Shown here: positions 1-9,826 of the stretch, in pieces
How the letters are laid out: each line of letters opens with the position of its first letter
Position numbering within the stretch: position 1 is the first letter of the stretch
Assembly: GCF_020510525.1 (NCBI RefSeq)
Contig: NZ_CP075188.1
Location: 1,240,001-1,304,000, forward strand
Direction of reading: 5' to 3'
DNA length: 64,000 nucleotides
From: Quatrionicoccus australiensis
Lineage (GTDB): Bacteria; Pseudomonadota; Gammaproteobacteria; Burkholderiales; Rhodocyclaceae
The notes under the pieces: model-generated
What the model was told of the DNA's origin: nothing
Databases searched by the model: none
The model's input: the letters and a program-made list of their open reading frames with translations, nothing else
Translations under genes and position numbers: made by a program

Positions 1-135
1 TTCACGCTTAATCCGCTCGATCGCATCGCGCAGATGATCATCGTGCCGGTGCTGCAGGTCGGCTTCAATATTGTTGACGAGTTCGACGCCAGCAAGCGTG
101 GCGAGGGCGGTTTCGGCAGTACCGGCCACGCCTGA
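1..135 (+). CDS. dut: dUTP diphosphatase (dUTPase), C-terminal fragment
   Basis: Only the last 44 codons are inside the window; the gene enters from the left edge and stops with TGA at 133-135. The translated end contains LDRIAQMI and finishes with [12 protein letters not shown]. This matches the C-terminal glycine-rich motif V of trimeric dUTPases, which closes over the active site. The enzyme hydrolyses dUTP to dUMP and pyrophosphate, keeping uracil out of DNA and feeding thymidylate synthesis. It converges with the DUF2789 gene 8 nt downstream. The fragment is short, but the motif is distinctive. Confidence 0.9.
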   Translation, partial: FTLNPLDRIAQMIIVPVLQVGFNIVDEFDASKRGEGGFGSTGHA

Positions 136-143
136 GCAAATAT

Positions 144-383
144 TTAGTGCGCGGGGTGCAGCGCCGCGTTCAGATGGTCGATGACTTCCGCCCAGGCGGC
201 ATCGACCAGGATTTCCTCACGCAGGAAAGTGGCCTGGGCCGGGCTCCAGAACGGGGCATCGGCCAGGCGGGCCGGTTCGGGTAGCGGGCCGTGCGTTTCG
301 ATGAAGCGCGCGATGTCCGCATCTTCCGACGGCAATCCCAATTGGGCGAACAGATTGCGCATGCTGTGGCTGTGGGTTTCCAT
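144..383 (-). CDS. DUF2789 family protein
   Basis: A 79-residue acidic soluble protein. It starts METHSHSMRNLFAQLGLP and contains LADAPFWSPAQATFLREEI, the pattern I associate with the DUF2789 family of small proteobacterial proteins of unknown function. There is no signal peptide or membrane segment. It is transcribed leftward, converges with dut and lies about 80 nt downstream of fumC on the same strand, so it could be read through from fumC. No biochemical role can be assigned. Confidence 0.75.
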   Translation of the reverse strand: METHSHSMRNLFAQLGLPSEDADIARFIETHGPLPEPARLADAPFWSPAQATFLREEILVDAAWAEVIDHLNAALHPAH

Positions 384-462
384 GGCTGACCTCGATGTGA
401 TTGTTTGTTGCGGCGGCCGAATGTGGCGTGCTGCAGGTTGGAGTCCGGCGCGCCGGCAAAGT

Positions 463-1863
463 TCATGACGCCGTCAGCGGCGTAGCGGTCGACGCCGGCT
501 GCAGCATGTTTTCCGGGCGCACCCATTGCGCGTACTCGGCGGCCGTCAGGTAGCCCAGGGCCAGTGCCGCTTCTTCCAGTGTCGATGCGTCGCGCTGCGC
601 CTTCTTGGCGATCTCCGCCGCCCGGTCGTAGCCGATGTGCGGCGTCAGTGCCGTGACCAGCATCAGCGAGCGTTGCAGCAGTTCGGTGATGCGTTCGCGG
701 TTGGCCGTGATGCCGCGCGCGCAGTGCTGCTCGAAGCTGCGCATGCCGTCGGCGAGCAGGCGGATGCTGAAGAGGAAGTTGTGGGCGATCAGCGGCTTGC
801 AGACATTAAGTTCGAAATTGCCGGCCGCGCCGCCCATACTGATCGCCACGTCGTTGGCCATAACCTGGATGCAGGCCATGGCGAGCGCCTCGCTTTGCGT
901 CGGGTTGACCTTGCCGGGCATGATCGAACTGCCCGGCTCGTTTTCGGGCAGGGCAATTTCGCCCAGTCCGGCACGTGGACCGCTGGCCAGCCAGCGAATG
1001 TCGTTGGCGATCTTGCTGAGTGCAACCGCCAGCACCTTGAGGCCGCCATGTACGGCGACCATCGCGTCGTGCCCGGCCAGGGCCGCGAACTTGTTGCCGG
1101 CGCTGGTGAAGAGCAGTCTGCTGCGCTGAGCGACCTCGGTCGCAACGCGCCTCCCGAATTCCGGGTGCGTGTTGAGGCCGGTGCCGACCGCCGTGCCGCC
1201 CACGGCGAGCGGGTAAAGCGCCGGCAGCAGCACGTCGATTACGCTTTGCGCCTGATCGAGTTGCGCGACGTAGCCGGAAAATTCCTGGCCCAGCGTCAGT
1301 GGCGTCGCGTCCTGCAAATGCGTGCGGCCGATCTTGATGATGCTGGCGAATTCGCCGGCTTTGGCGTCCAGCGTGTGGCGCAGGGCGCTCAGCGCCGGCA
1401 GCAGTTGCTGCACGATGCCGGTCGCCGCGGCGACGTGCATGGCGCTCGGGAACATGTCGTTCGAGGATTGCCCGAGATTGACCGCATCGTTGGGATGCAC
1501 AGGCTGTCCGAGTTGCTCTCCGGCAAGGCGGGCGAGCACTTCGTTCACGTTCATGTTGGTCTGCGTGCCGGAACCGGTTTGCCAGACGGAGAGCGGGAAT
1601 TCGGCGGCGTATTCGCCCTTTGCCACGGCGTCGCCGGCAGCGGCGATGGCGGACGCCGTGTCCGGCGGCAGCAGGCCGAGTTCACCATTGACGCGGGCGG
1701 CAGCGGCCTTGAGCAGGGCGAGGGCGCGGATCAGTTCCTCCGGCATGCGCTCGCGGGAGATGGCGAAATGCTGCAGCGAGCGCTGCGTCTGGGCGCCCCA
1801 CAGATGCTCGGCGGGAACCTCGATGGCGCCGAAGGCGTCGTGTTCGGTGCGGGTGTTGCGCAT
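463..1863 (-). CDS. fumC: Class II fumarate hydratase (fumarase C)
   Basis: A 466-residue protein, the usual length for the iron-independent tetrameric fumarase. It interconverts fumarate and L-malate in the TCA cycle. The family signature [11 protein letters not shown] lies at about residues 311-321 and carries the catalytic serine loop. [10 protein letters not shown] at about 180-189 holds the catalytic histidine, and [10 protein letters not shown] near residue 97 is a substrate-binding segment. The start is supported by GAGG six nt upstream of the ATG. It lies 99 nt downstream of aceK on the same strand, and the gap holds one copy of the CGGTCGACCG palindrome. It belongs with the nearby TCA and glyoxylate genes. 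Confidence 0.96.
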   Translation of the reverse strand: MRNTRTEHDAFGAIEVPAEHLWGAQTQRSLQHFAISRERMPEELIRALALLKAAAARVNGELGLLPPDTASAIAAAGDAVAKGEYAAEFPLSVWQTGSGTQTNMNVNEVLARLAGEQLGQPVHPNDAVNLGQSSNDMFPSAMHVAAATGIVQQLLPALSALRHTLDAKAGEFASIIKIGRTHLQDATPLTLGQEFSGYVAQLDQAQSVIDVLLPALYPLAVGGTAVGTGLNTHPEFGRRVATEVAQRSRLLFTSAGNKFAALAGHDAMVAVHGGLKVLAVALSKIANDIRWLASGPRAGLGEIALPENEPGSSIMPGKVNPTQSEALAMACIQVMANDVAISMGGAAGNFELNVCKPLIAHNFLFSIRLLADGMRSFEQHCARGITANRERITELLQRSLMLVTALTPHIGYDRAAEIAKKAQRDASTLEEAALALGYLTAAEYAQWVRPENMLQPASTATPLTAS

Positions 1864-1932
1864 GGCTGGCCTCGCTTTCTCCCTATTAAGAGAGCGTTGC
1901 CGGCCGGAGGTTCAGAAATCGTGCCTTTTTAC

Positions 1933-1942
1933 CGGTCGACCG
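1933..1942. repeat. CGGTCGACCG palindrome, copy downstream of aceK
   Basis: Perfect self-complementary decamer 21 nt beyond the aceK stop codon, preceded on the + strand by a T5 run. It is one of eight exact copies in the window and one of five exact intergenic copies that sit just after stop codons. Function unknown. Confidence 0.8.
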
Positions 1943-1963
1943 TCTGGCGCGGCCGTTTTTCGC

Positions 1964-3736
1964 CTAGTCAGCTTCCGGCGGGTTGTTGCAGAAGCGCAGT
2001 TCTTCCGGATAGGGGAAAAAATCCTCGACATGGCCGGCGCGGATCTTCTCCTGCGCGTCCTGCCAGAATTTCGCCGAGAGCAGGTCCTTGTGGTGCTTGT
2101 GGAAAATCTTGCGCAGGGTCGGCGAGGCGAGCAGGAAGGTGGCGAACTCTTCCGGGAAGATGTCGTTCTTCGCCACCGGATACCAGACCTCGCCCGACAT
2201 CTCGGTCTCGAAATCCGGCGCCGGCGGGATTTTGCGGAAATTGCAGTCGGTCATGTACTCGATTTCGTCGTAGTCGTAGAACACGACGCGGCCGTAGCGG
2301 GTGACGCCGAAATTCTTCCACAGCATGTCGCCGGGGAAGATGTTGGCCTGCGCCAGTTCGCGGATGGCGTTGCCGTATTCGCGGATCGCATGTTCGAGGC
2401 CTTCGATGTTGTTGCTGCGCTCCATGCGGTCGAGATGCATGTTGAGCGGCTCCATGCGGCGTTCGATATAGAGATGCTTGATGATCAACTGGTCGCCATC
2501 CACCTCGAAACAGTTGGGCGCCAGTTTCTGCAATTCGGCCAGCACCTCGTCGTCGAAGCGCTTGAGCGGCAGCAGCACGTTGGAAAACTCCAGCGTGTCG
2601 GCCATGCGTCCGACCCGGTCGACTTGCTTGACGAGCAGAAATTTCTTTTTGACCGTGGCGCGATCCATGTTCTTCGAGCTGCCGAAGACATCCTTGATCA
2701 GCTTGAAGACGTAAGGGTAGGAGGGCAGCGTGAACACCAGCATGACCAGGCCGCGGATGCCGGGGGCCATGATGAACTTGTCTTCCGAATGGCGCAGGTG
2801 ATAGATCAGGTCGCGGAAGAACATGGTTTTGCCCTGCTTGCCGAGGCCGAGCATGATGTACAGCTCGGAGCGCGGCTTGTTGGGCAGGATGGAGCGCAGG
2901 AACTGGACGTAGCCGGACGGCACTTCCATGTCGACCATGAAATACGCGCGCGACAGCGAGAAGAGCAGGCCGATGCGCCAGGCGTCGAGCAGCACGGTGT
3001 CGATGAAGAGCCGGCCGTTCTCGTCGTGCAGCACGGGAATGGTGAACGGATATTCGGCAGCGCCGTTGATCGCCTTGCCGATGATGTAGGCGGCCTTGTT
3101 GCGGTAGAAGGCGGAAGCCAGCACCTGGATCTGGAAATTCACCTCGCGTTGCGGCATGCCCTGCAGGAAGCGGCTGATCGCCTGATAGACGCGATTGACG
3201 TCGCGCTCGAGATCGGCAAACGGCCGGTGCCAGTTGAAGTCGGCGATGATGCTGGCGACCGCGCCGCGCAGGCCGTCGGCCTTGGCGTAGTAGCTGCGGT
3301 AGGTTGGGTCGGTGTCGGCCTCGATGTTTTCGGTCGACAGCGTCGGACGGACGAAAATGAAATCGTTGTGATAGTAGTTGCGGTCGAGGATCTTGGTCGT
3401 CACCGAGTTGAAGAAGGTTTCGGCCAGTTCCGGCTGCTTGTGGTTGAGCAGCAGCCCGATGTAGAGCAGCTTGATCTGCTGCCAGGTCGGCTGGTCGATG
3501 TGGCTGGCGTCGAACTCGTCGCGCAGGCGCTCGACGCATTCATCGACGCGGTCGTCGTAGAAGCGGATGCGCTCCTTGACGGCGAGCTGTACGCCCGGCC
3601 AGTCGGCCTTTTCGAAGCGTACCTTGGCTTCCTGGCTGGTCGCGCGAAACAGCGTGTAATGCTTGTTGAAGCCCTGGATCAGGGCGAGCGCGATCTGGTG
3701 GGCATTGGTGCCGTAGAGGCCGACCGCAATTTTCAT
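1964..3736 (-). CDS. aceK: Isocitrate dehydrogenase kinase/phosphatase
   Basis: A 590-residue protein matching AceK over its full length. AceK is a bifunctional enzyme that phosphorylates NADP-isocitrate dehydrogenase on its active-site serine and also removes the phosphate, so it sets the split between the TCA cycle and the glyoxylate shunt. The C-terminal kinase-like lobe includes FYDYDEIEYMTDCNFR, with the acidic cluster expected for metal and ATP binding. An AGGAG six or so nt upstream supports the ATG. It is not in an aceBA operon here: aceB and aceA lie 23-28 kb away, while its substrate gene icd is about 2.6 kb away on the opposite strand. Confidence 0.96.
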   Translation of the reverse strand: MKIAVGLYGTNAHQIALALIQGFNKHYTLFRATSQEAKVRFEKADWPGVQLAVKERIRFYDDRVDECVERLRDEFDASHIDQPTWQQIKLLYIGLLLNHKQPELAETFFNSVTTKILDRNYYHNDFIFVRPTLSTENIEADTDPTYRSYYAKADGLRGAVASIIADFNWHRPFADLERDVNRVYQAISRFLQGMPQREVNFQIQVLASAFYRNKAAYIIGKAINGAAEYPFTIPVLHDENGRLFIDTVLLDAWRIGLLFSLSRAYFMVDMEVPSGYVQFLRSILPNKPRSELYIMLGLGKQGKTMFFRDLIYHLRHSEDKFIMAPGIRGLVMLVFTLPSYPYVFKLIKDVFGSSKNMDRATVKKKFLLVKQVDRVGRMADTLEFSNVLLPLKRFDDEVLAELQKLAPNCFEVDGDQLIIKHLYIERRMEPLNMHLDRMERSNNIEGLEHAIREYGNAIRELAQANIFPGDMLWKNFGVTRYGRVVFYDYDEIEYMTDCNFRKIPPAPDFETEMSGEVWYPVAKNDIFPEEFATFLLASPTLRKIFHKHHKDLLSAKFWQDAQEKIRAGHVEDFFPYPEELRFCNNPPEAD

Positions 3737-3943
3737 TTTTGTCTCCTGACTTTGCCCGAAATTCTAGCATCCGGCATGCGCGTTGATGCCTTGCCGGGCA
3801 CGCTGGCAAGCCGTTTTGGCAGCGTCGACGTTGACTGCCATACGGCTGGCAAAGGATACTCTTCGTTTTGTCGCTGTAAGTATGGCGAAAGGGGGGCGGC
3901 GTACATTCGTCCCGGTAAATCTAACCTAATACGAGGGGGTAGC
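3737..3943. promoter_or_regulatory. Divergent aceK/idh control region with inverted repeats
   Basis: This 207-nt non-coding gap separates the divergent aceK and idh genes and must hold both promoters. It carries an inverted repeat CTTGCC-N9-GGCAAG at 3790-3810 and another, TGGCAG-N12-CTGCCA, at 3817-3840. A purine-rich stretch (GAGGGGG, about 3933-3939) precedes the idh ATG and looks like its ribosome binding site. No regulator can be named from the sequence. Confidence 0.4.
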
Positions 3944-6181
3944 ATGGCTGCAGGGAAGTCAAAGATCATTTACACGCTTACGGACGAGGCGCCGCTGCTG
4001 GCGACCTGTGCCTTTCTGCCGATCGTTCGCACGTTTGCTGCCCCGGCCGGGGTCGAAATCGAAAAGGCCGACATCTCCGTGTCCGCCCGCGTTCTGGCCG
4101 AGTTTCCGGAATGCCTGACCGACGAGCAGAAGGTCCCGAATACCCTGGGTGAGCTGGGCAAGAAGTGCCTGCTGCCGGATACCAATATCATCAAGTTGCC
4201 GAACATTTCTGCCTCCGTCGCCCAGCTCAAGGCCTGCGTCAAGGAATTGCAGGAAAAGGGCTACAAGATCCCCGATTACCCGGAAACCGCCAATACCGAA
4301 GAAGAGAAGGCCCTCAAGGCCCGTTTTGGTAAATGCATTGGTTCCGCCGTCAACCCGGTGCTGCGCGAAGGCAACTCCGACCGCCGCGCGCCGATGGCCG
4401 TCAAGAATTTTGCCAGGAAGCGCCCGCATTCCATGGGCGAGTGGAAGCAGTGGTCGCAGACCCACGTTTCGCACATGGAACACGGTGACTTCTACCACGG
4501 CGAAAAGTCGCTGACCCTCGACAAGGCGCGCGAAGTCCGCATGGAACTGATCGCCAAGGGCGGCAAGACCACCGTTCTGAAGCCGAAGCTTTCCCTGCTC
4601 GAAGGCGAGATCATCGATTCGATGTTCATGAGCAAGAAGGCGCTGTGCGACTTCTACGAAGCCCAGCTCGAAGATTGCCGCCAGTCCGGCATCCTCTTCT
4701 CGCTGCACGTCAAGGCGACGATGATGAAGGTCTCGCACCCCATCGTCTTCGGCCATTGCGTCAAGATCTACTACAAGGAAGCCTTCGAGAAGCACGGCAA
4801 GACCTTCGACGAACTGGGCATCAACGTCAATAACGGCATGGTCGATCTGTACGAGAAGATCAAGCAATTGCCGGAATCCAAGCGCGACGAGATCATCCGC
4901 GACCTGCACGCCTGTCAGGAACACCGTCCGCGTCTGGCCATGGTCGACTCGGCCAAGGGCATCACCAATTTCCATTCGCCGAACGACATCATCGTCGACG
5001 CCTCCATGCCGGCCATGATCCGTCAGGGCGGCAAGATGTGGGGTGCCGACGGCAAGCAGTACGACAGCAAGTGCGTCATGCCGGAATCGACCTTTGCCCG
5101 CATTTACCAGGAGATGATCAACTTCGTCAAATGGCATGGCAACTTCGATCCGAAGACCATGGGTACCGTGCCGAACGTCGGTCTGATGGCCCAGCAGGCC
5201 GAGGAATACGGCTCGCACGACAAGACTTTCGAAATTGCCGAAGACGGCATCGCCAACATCGTCGATAACGCGACCGGCGAAGTGCTGCTGACGCAAAACG
5301 TCGAAGCCGGCGACATCTGGCGCATGTGCCAGGTCAAGGACGCGCCGATCCGCGACTGGGTCAAGCTGGCCGTTACCCGTGCCCGCCAGTCCAACACCCC
5401 GGCCGTGTTCTGGCTGGACGCCTATCGTCCGCACGAAAACGAACTGATCAAGAAGGTTCAGAAGTACCTCAAGGAGCACGACACCACCGGCCTCGATATC
5501 CAGATCATGTCGCAGGTCCGCGCCATGCGCTTCACGCTGGAACGTGTCATCCGCGGTCTGGACACCATCTCGGTGACCGGCAACATCCTGCGCGACTACC
5601 TGACCGACCTGTTCCCGATCATGGAACTGGGCACCTCGGCCAAGATGCTGTCCATCGTTCCGCTGATGAACGGCGGTGGCATGTACGAAACCGGTGCCGG
5701 CGGTTCGGCGCCGAAACACGTGCAGCAGCTGACCCAGGAAAACCACCTGCGTTGGGATTCGCTCGGCGAGTTCCTGGCCCTGGCCGTTTCCCTGGAAGAG
5801 CAAGGCATCAAGGACGGCAACAAGCGCGCCATCCTGCTCGCCAAGACGCTCGACGCTGCTACCGGCAAGCTGCTCGACAACAACAAGTCGCCGTCGCCGA
5901 AGACCGGTGAGCTCGACAACCGCGGTTCGCAGTTCTACCTCGCCATGTACTGGGCGCAGGAACTGGCTGCCCAGACCGAGGACAAGGAGCTGGCCGATCA
6001 TTTCGCCAAGCTGGCCAAGACCCTGACCGACAACGAAGGTCAGATTGTCGCCGAAATGAAGTCGGTACAGGGCAAGCCGGTTGATATCGGTGGCTACTAC
6101 AAGGCCGATGCCGAGAAGTGCAAGGCCGTGATGCGTCCGAGTCCGACGCTGAATGCCGCGCTGAAAGCTGCACGCATTTAA
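3944..6181 (+). CDS. idh: NADP-dependent isocitrate dehydrogenase, monomeric type
   Basis: A 745-residue protein of the monomeric isocitrate dehydrogenase family, which is about 740 residues and unrelated in fold arrangement to dimeric Icd. It decarboxylates isocitrate oxidatively to 2-oxoglutarate, making NADPH. The frame stays open far upstream across the antisense of fumC and aceK. The true start is the ATG at 3944: family homology begins there ([20 protein letters not shown]) and GAGGGGG lies just upstream. The family has no AceK target loop, so this copy should escape AceK control. A strong hairpin terminator follows, and icd comes next on the same strand. Confidence 0.95.
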   Translation: MAAGKSKIIYTLTDEAPLLATCAFLPIVRTFAAPAGVEIEKADISVSARVLAEFPECLTDEQKVPNTLGELGKKCLLPDTNIIKLPNISASVAQLKACVKELQEKGYKIPDYPETANTEEEKALKARFGKCIGSAVNPVLREGNSDRRAPMAVKNFARKRPHSMGEWKQWSQTHVSHMEHGDFYHGEKSLTLDKAREVRMELIAKGGKTTVLKPKLSLLEGEIIDSMFMSKKALCDFYEAQLEDCRQSGILFSLHVKATMMKVSHPIVFGHCVKIYYKEAFEKHGKTFDELGINVNNGMVDLYEKIKQLPESKRDEIIRDLHACQEHRPRLAMVDSAKGITNFHSPNDIIVDASMPAMIRQGGKMWGADGKQYDSKCVMPESTFARIYQEMINFVKWHGNFDPKTMGTVPNVGLMAQQAEEYGSHDKTFEIAEDGIANIVDNATGEVLLTQNVEAGDIWRMCQVKDAPIRDWVKLAVTRARQSNTPAVFWLDAYRPHENELIKKVQKYLKEHDTTGLDIQIMSQVRAMRFTLERVIRGLDTISVTGNILRDYLTDLFPIMELGTSAKMLSIVPLMNGGGMYETGAGGSAPKHVQQLTQENHLRWDSLGEFLALAVSLEEQGIKDGNKRAILLAKTLDAATGKLLDNNKSPSPKTGELDNRGSQFYLAMYWAQELAAQTEDKELADHFAKLAKTLTDNEGQIVAEMKSVQGKPVDIGGYYKADAEKCKAVMRPSPTLNAALKAARI

Positions 6182-6221
6182 GCTGGCAGGCCCCGGCCGG
6201 GGCTTGTTCCTGACTTGAAGC

Positions 6222-6259
6222 AAGGGGAGAAATGGCTGCCATTTCTCCCCTTTTTGTTT
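6222..6259 (+). terminator. Rho-independent terminator after idh
   Basis: A 14-bp stem, AAGGGGAGAAATGG paired with CCATTTCTCCCCTT around a 3-nt loop, is followed by TTTGTTT. A second GC palindrome (GCCCCGGCCGGGGC) lies upstream at about 6190-6203. Together these should separate idh from icd transcription. Confidence 0.85.
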
Positions 6260-6350
6260 CATAATCGCCGGCACGATCTGCCATGGCGAAGCCAGCAGCG
6301 GGAAGCTTCTTCCCGGATCAACGCAGCCGAAAACAATTCAAGGAGTGGTC

Positions 6351-7592
6351 ATGACATCCCACATCAGGATTCCGCAAGGTGGTGAGAAAATTGTTGCGGG
6401 GCAAGCGATCCCGGACAATCCGATCATTCCTTTCATCGAAGGTGACGGGGTGGGCATCGACGTCACGCCGGTCATGATCAAGGTGATTGATGCAGCGGTC
6501 GACAAGGCCTACGGCGGCAAAAAGAAAATTCACTGGATGGAAGTCTATGCCGGCGAGAAATCGACCCGCCTGTACGGACCGGATGAATGGTTTCCCGAGG
6601 AAACCTTCGCCGCGCTGAAAGAGTATGTCGTCTCGATCAAGGGGCCGATGACGACACCGGTTGGTGGTGGCATCCGCTCGCTCAATGTCGCACTACGCCA
6701 GGAACTCGACCTTTATCAGTGCGTGCGGCCGGTGCGCTATTTCAGGGGCGTGCCCTCGCCCCTGAAGTATCCGGAGCAGACCAACATGGTGATCTTCCGC
6801 GAGAACACCGAAGACATTTACGCCGGTGTCGAGTGGGCATGCACGTCGGAGGAGGTCAAGAAGGTCATCAAGTTCCTGCAGGACGAAATGGGTGTCAGGA
6901 AAATCCGTTTCCCCTTCTCGTCTGGCATCGGTATCAAGCCGATTTCAGTCGAAGGCAGTTCCCGCCTGGTGCGCGCCGCGATCAAGTACGCCATTGCCAA
7001 TGACCGCAAGTCGGTGACTATCGTGCACAAGGGCAACATCATGAAATACACGGAAGGCCTGTTCCGTGATGTTGCCTATGAGCTTGCAAAAAATGAATTC
7101 GGAGCCGAGCCGATCGATGGCGGACCATGGTGCAAGGTCACCAATCCGCATACCGGGCGCGAAATCGTCATCAAGGATTCCATCGCCGATGCCTTCCTGC
7201 AGCAGGTCCTGCTGCGGCCGGCCGAATATGACGTGATTGCGACGACCAACCTGAACGGCGACTACATCTCCGACGCGCTGGCCGCCCAGGTCGGTGGCAT
7301 CGGCATTGCGCCGGGCGCCAATATTTCCGACCAGTATGCCTGTTTCGAAGCGACGCACGGCACGGCGCCGAAGTATGCCGGTCTGGACAAGGTCAATCCG
7401 GGGTCGCTGATCCTGTCGGCGGAAATGATGCTGCGCCATCTCGGCTGGAAGGAAGCCGCCAACCTGGTGATCAAGGCCATGGAATCAGCCATCGGCGACA
7501 GGAAAGTGACCTACGATTTTGCCCGCATGATGGATGGGGCGGATGAGTTGTCGTGCTCCGAGTTTGGTGATGCGCTGATCGAGCGGATGTAA
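6351..7592 (+). CDS. icd: NADP-dependent isocitrate dehydrogenase, dimeric (Icd) type
   Basis: A 413-residue protein closely resembling E. coli Icd across its length. It catalyses the same reaction as the neighbouring monomeric enzyme: isocitrate + NADP to 2-oxoglutarate + CO2 + NADPH. The substrate loop [16 protein letters not shown] is intact, and Ser110 here corresponds to the AceK phosphorylation serine (Ser113 in E. coli). Further Icd motifs are [14 protein letters not shown] and [22 protein letters not shown] at 6341-6345 lies 5 nt before the ATG at 6351; an in-frame GTG at 6345 overlaps that ribosome binding site and is less likely. A terminator follows. Confidence 0.96.
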   Translation: MTSHIRIPQGGEKIVAGQAIPDNPIIPFIEGDGVGIDVTPVMIKVIDAAVDKAYGGKKKIHWMEVYAGEKSTRLYGPDEWFPEETFAALKEYVVSIKGPMTTPVGGGIRSLNVALRQELDLYQCVRPVRYFRGVPSPLKYPEQTNMVIFRENTEDIYAGVEWACTSEEVKKVIKFLQDEMGVRKIRFPFSSGIGIKPISVEGSSRLVRAAIKYAIANDRKSVTIVHKGNIMKYTEGLFRDVAYELAKNEFGAEPIDGGPWCKVTNPHTGREIVIKDSIADAFLQQVLLRPAEYDVIATTNLNGDYISDALAAQVGGIGIAPGANISDQYACFEATHGTAPKYAGLDKVNPGSLILSAEMMLRHLGWKEAANLVIKAMESAIGDRKVTYDFARMMDGADELSCSEFGDALIERM

Positions 7593-7619
7593 TATCTGCT
7601 GCGAAGCGGCTATTGCAGG

Positions 7620-7650
7620 AAGCCCTCCGGACGGGGGCTTTTGTTATTTT
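7620..7650 (+). terminator. Terminator between icd and the radical SAM gene
   Basis: A short GC stem (AAGCCC pairing with GGGCTT around TCCGGACG) is followed by TTGTTATTTT. It lies between the convergent icd and radical SAM genes. Confidence 0.65.
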
Positions 7651-7668
7651 GGGCTGCTCCGCGCCCGG

Positions 7669-9324
7669 TCAGGCAACGAGCAGGCCCGTCCGGCGCAGGT
7701 CTTTGCTCAGTTCGTGCTGCTGGCTGGCGATGAAACGGTTGCGCGTATGCAGAAGGCGTTCGAGCAGGCGATCGCAGCGTTCGCCAAGGTCGGCCTCGCT
7801 CCAGCCCGATGTTCTTCCGCACTCGTGGCCCTGGCACGCATCTTCCAGCATTGTGAACAACAATTGGTTGGCGGAGCGAGTGATCGAGCGCAGGTTCGTT
7901 TCATAGCGCCGGCTGTGACGTACGGAAGGAAACAAGCGCCTGATGATGGCCAATTCGTTCCAGGCCCAGTTGATGTTGGGGGCGAGCGAGCGCTGTCCGT
8001 GTACCCAGCCGGCCATGCTGGTTAACTCGTGCACTTCCTTGTACAGGCTTTCGATACATGGTTCGAGGAAGTCGTAGTCGGGGTTGCAGATGTCGCCGCG
8101 CATGCGTCCTTCCGCTTCAAGGGTTGATTTGATCGGCGTTCCCTCATAAGGGAGCATGCGGCAGAAAACGGCCGCTGCACTGCCGTCACCAACGATCTCC
8201 CGGAGAAAGCGGATATTGTCGCGGATGCCGGGCAAGGTACTGGATGGATCGAAGAGCATGAAACCGAACTCGAACATCATGCCGATTTGCTTGAGTAGCG
8301 CGACTGCCCGCAGGTTCTGTTCGACATCGATCTGCTTGTGGAGCGTCTGCAGTCCGTGTTCGCTGCCCGATTCGAGTCCCATATAAACGAGGTAGAGGCC
8401 GGCTGCGCGCATTTCCGTGAATAGCGCTGCGTCGACCGCATCGGCGCGGCAGTTGATTTTCCAGGCGATTCGCCCGGCCAGCCCACTGCGCCACAACTCG
8501 GCCACGAACAGGCGAGCCCAGCGCTGCCATGCCTTGCCGTAGAGGGGAAAGTCGTCATCCTGGAATAGGAAGATGTTGATTCCCCGGGTGTGGTGCAGGT
8601 GGTGCATTTCCTCGACGACATGTACCGGTTGCCGGGTGCGTACGACCTTGCCGGGTGCCTGGCGGTAGAAGGTGTGGATGGAGCAGAAAGAACAGGTCCG
8701 GGCGCAGCCGCGGCTGGCAATGAGTGGCATCGCTCGTTGGCCGAGGATGGTTTCGGCTTCGTACTCGCGATCTGGATAGGGCAGGCGGTCGAGGTCGGGG
8801 AGCAGGGGACGCAGCGGATTCATCCGGACTCTCTCATCCTGCCGGTAGGCGATGCCGTCGATGTCCTGCCAGGCTTGTTGTTTGTCAAGGCGGCTGGTCA
8901 GTTCGAGCAAGGTCTGTTCGCCCTCGAAACGTACGACGCTGTCGAGGTGGGGGATGTGCTCCAGCGTGAGCGTCGGGTTCAGGCTGGGGAAGTGCCCGCC
9001 TATTGTGAAGTGGCAGGTCTGGTCATACTCGCGCAGGCGTTCGGCGAGAGTTGCAAAGCGCGGCAGGTAAAACTGGAAGATCAGCGAGAAGCCGATCAAC
9101 AGGGGGCGCAGTGCCTGCGCCGCCTGGCACAGGCTGGCGACATCCTGTTCGATATCGAGAATCTCGACGCGATACCCAGCTTGGCGCAATGTTGCCGCAA
9201 GATAACCCAGACCGAGATTGCCCTGATTCAGGAAACCGATCAGCAGGACCGGTTGCTGCGTGCGGGCGGAATGCCGGGAGTCAGCCCGGGGAGCCGTCGT
9301 GACGGGAAGCGGGAAATGGCGCAT
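7669..9324 (-). CDS. B12-binding-domain radical SAM protein
   Basis: A 551-residue protein with two recognisable modules. Residues about 25-160 look like a cobalamin-binding Rossmann domain (NLGLGYLAATLRQAGYRVEI, then an IGGHFPSLNP segment). A radical SAM barrel follows, with Cys207, Cys211 and Cys214 in GCARTCSFC, the CX3CX2C cluster ligand motif. The C-terminal 150 residues match nothing I recognise; there is no SPASM cysteine cluster. Known relatives include methyltransferases and ring-forming enzymes of natural-product and lipid pathways, but the substrate cannot be read from sequence. A 72-residue Trp-rich protein lies 69 nt upstream on the same strand and may be a partner or substrate. 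Confidence 0.85.
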   Translation of the reverse strand: MRHFPLPVTTAPRADSRHSARTQQPVLLIGFLNQGNLGLGYLAATLRQAGYRVEILDIEQDVASLCQAAQALRPLLIGFSLIFQFYLPRFATLAERLREYDQTCHFTIGGHFPSLNPTLTLEHIPHLDSVVRFEGEQTLLELTSRLDKQQAWQDIDGIAYRQDERVRMNPLRPLLPDLDRLPYPDREYEAETILGQRAMPLIASRGCARTCSFCSIHTFYRQAPGKVVRTRQPVHVVEEMHHLHHTRGINIFLFQDDDFPLYGKAWQRWARLFVAELWRSGLAGRIAWKINCRADAVDAALFTEMRAAGLYLVYMGLESGSEHGLQTLHKQIDVEQNLRAVALLKQIGMMFEFGFMLFDPSSTLPGIRDNIRFLREIVGDGSAAAVFCRMLPYEGTPIKSTLEAEGRMRGDICNPDYDFLEPCIESLYKEVHELTSMAGWVHGQRSLAPNINWAWNELAIIRRLFPSVRHSRRYETNLRSITRSANQLLFTMLEDACQGHECGRTSGWSEADLGERCDRLLERLLHTRNRFIASQQHELSKDLRRTGLLVA

Positions 9325-9393
9325 CGTTCTCTCCTCGCGAGCGGCGGGATACGCGGCGGGCAGGGCGCCGTCCGCCGCGGGGTAATGAACTGC

Positions 9394-9612
9394 CTATTTT
9401 TTCCGGTTCAGTACGACGAGCGATTTGTCGAGCGCCTCGAGTTGCGCCTTGAGGACGGTGCGCTGTGCCTCAATCTGCAGGGCGCCGAGTTCACGGATCG
9501 CATCCGGGGTGAGATGGTCGATGACCCAGTCGGGGACCGGGTCCCACCACCAACGCGGACGGAAGTGAAAAGTGTCTTGAAGCTGGACGGGAATCTTGCT
9601 GGTTGTGGCCAT
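9394..9612 (-). CDS. Small Trp-rich protein upstream of radical SAM gene
   Basis: A 72-residue protein of unknown family. The start at 9612 is chosen because a perfect AGGAGG lies 7 nt upstream; a longer frame reaching 9681 has no comparable signal. Residues about 16-28 are unusual (FRPRWWWDPVPDW). The rest is an amphipathic, probably helical segment rich in Leu and Ala ending in NRKK. It has no cysteine, signal peptide or membrane segment. It is followed on the same strand, 69 nt later, by the B12-binding radical SAM gene, suggesting co-transcription. It could be a peptide substrate, a partner subunit or an unrelated small protein; nothing in the sequence decides. Confidence 0.7.
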   Translation of the reverse strand: MATTSKIPVQLQDTFHFRPRWWWDPVPDWVIDHLTPDAIRELGALQIEAQRTVLKAQLEALDKSLVVLNRKK

Positions 9613-9826
9613 GTTGAATCCTCCTGTATGACACGCTTGAAAATCAAAACCCATGACAAATGGGTAAACAAACACTAGCACTGCGCTGCTGGGTGGTCAA
9701 TGACAATGGCGAATCTCCGTAAGTGCCGGGCTGGACATGCCGTGGTGTCGACGAGCACTTCAGGCAGTGCTGGGCTAAACTTGCAATCGGTTTGATAAGG
9801 ACCGTCCCGGCTCGGGCGGCAACAAA

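Noticed and set aside
1322..3943. Plus-strand open frame running from 1322 into idh, which would give a 1619-residue protein
   Set aside because: The first 874 codons are the antisense of fumC and aceK; Idh homology starts at ATG 3944 with a ribosome binding site.
3959..6274. Minus-strand open frame of 771 codons opposite idh
   Set aside because: It is a shadow of high-GC codon use in idh, with repetitive low-complexity translation and no family resemblance.
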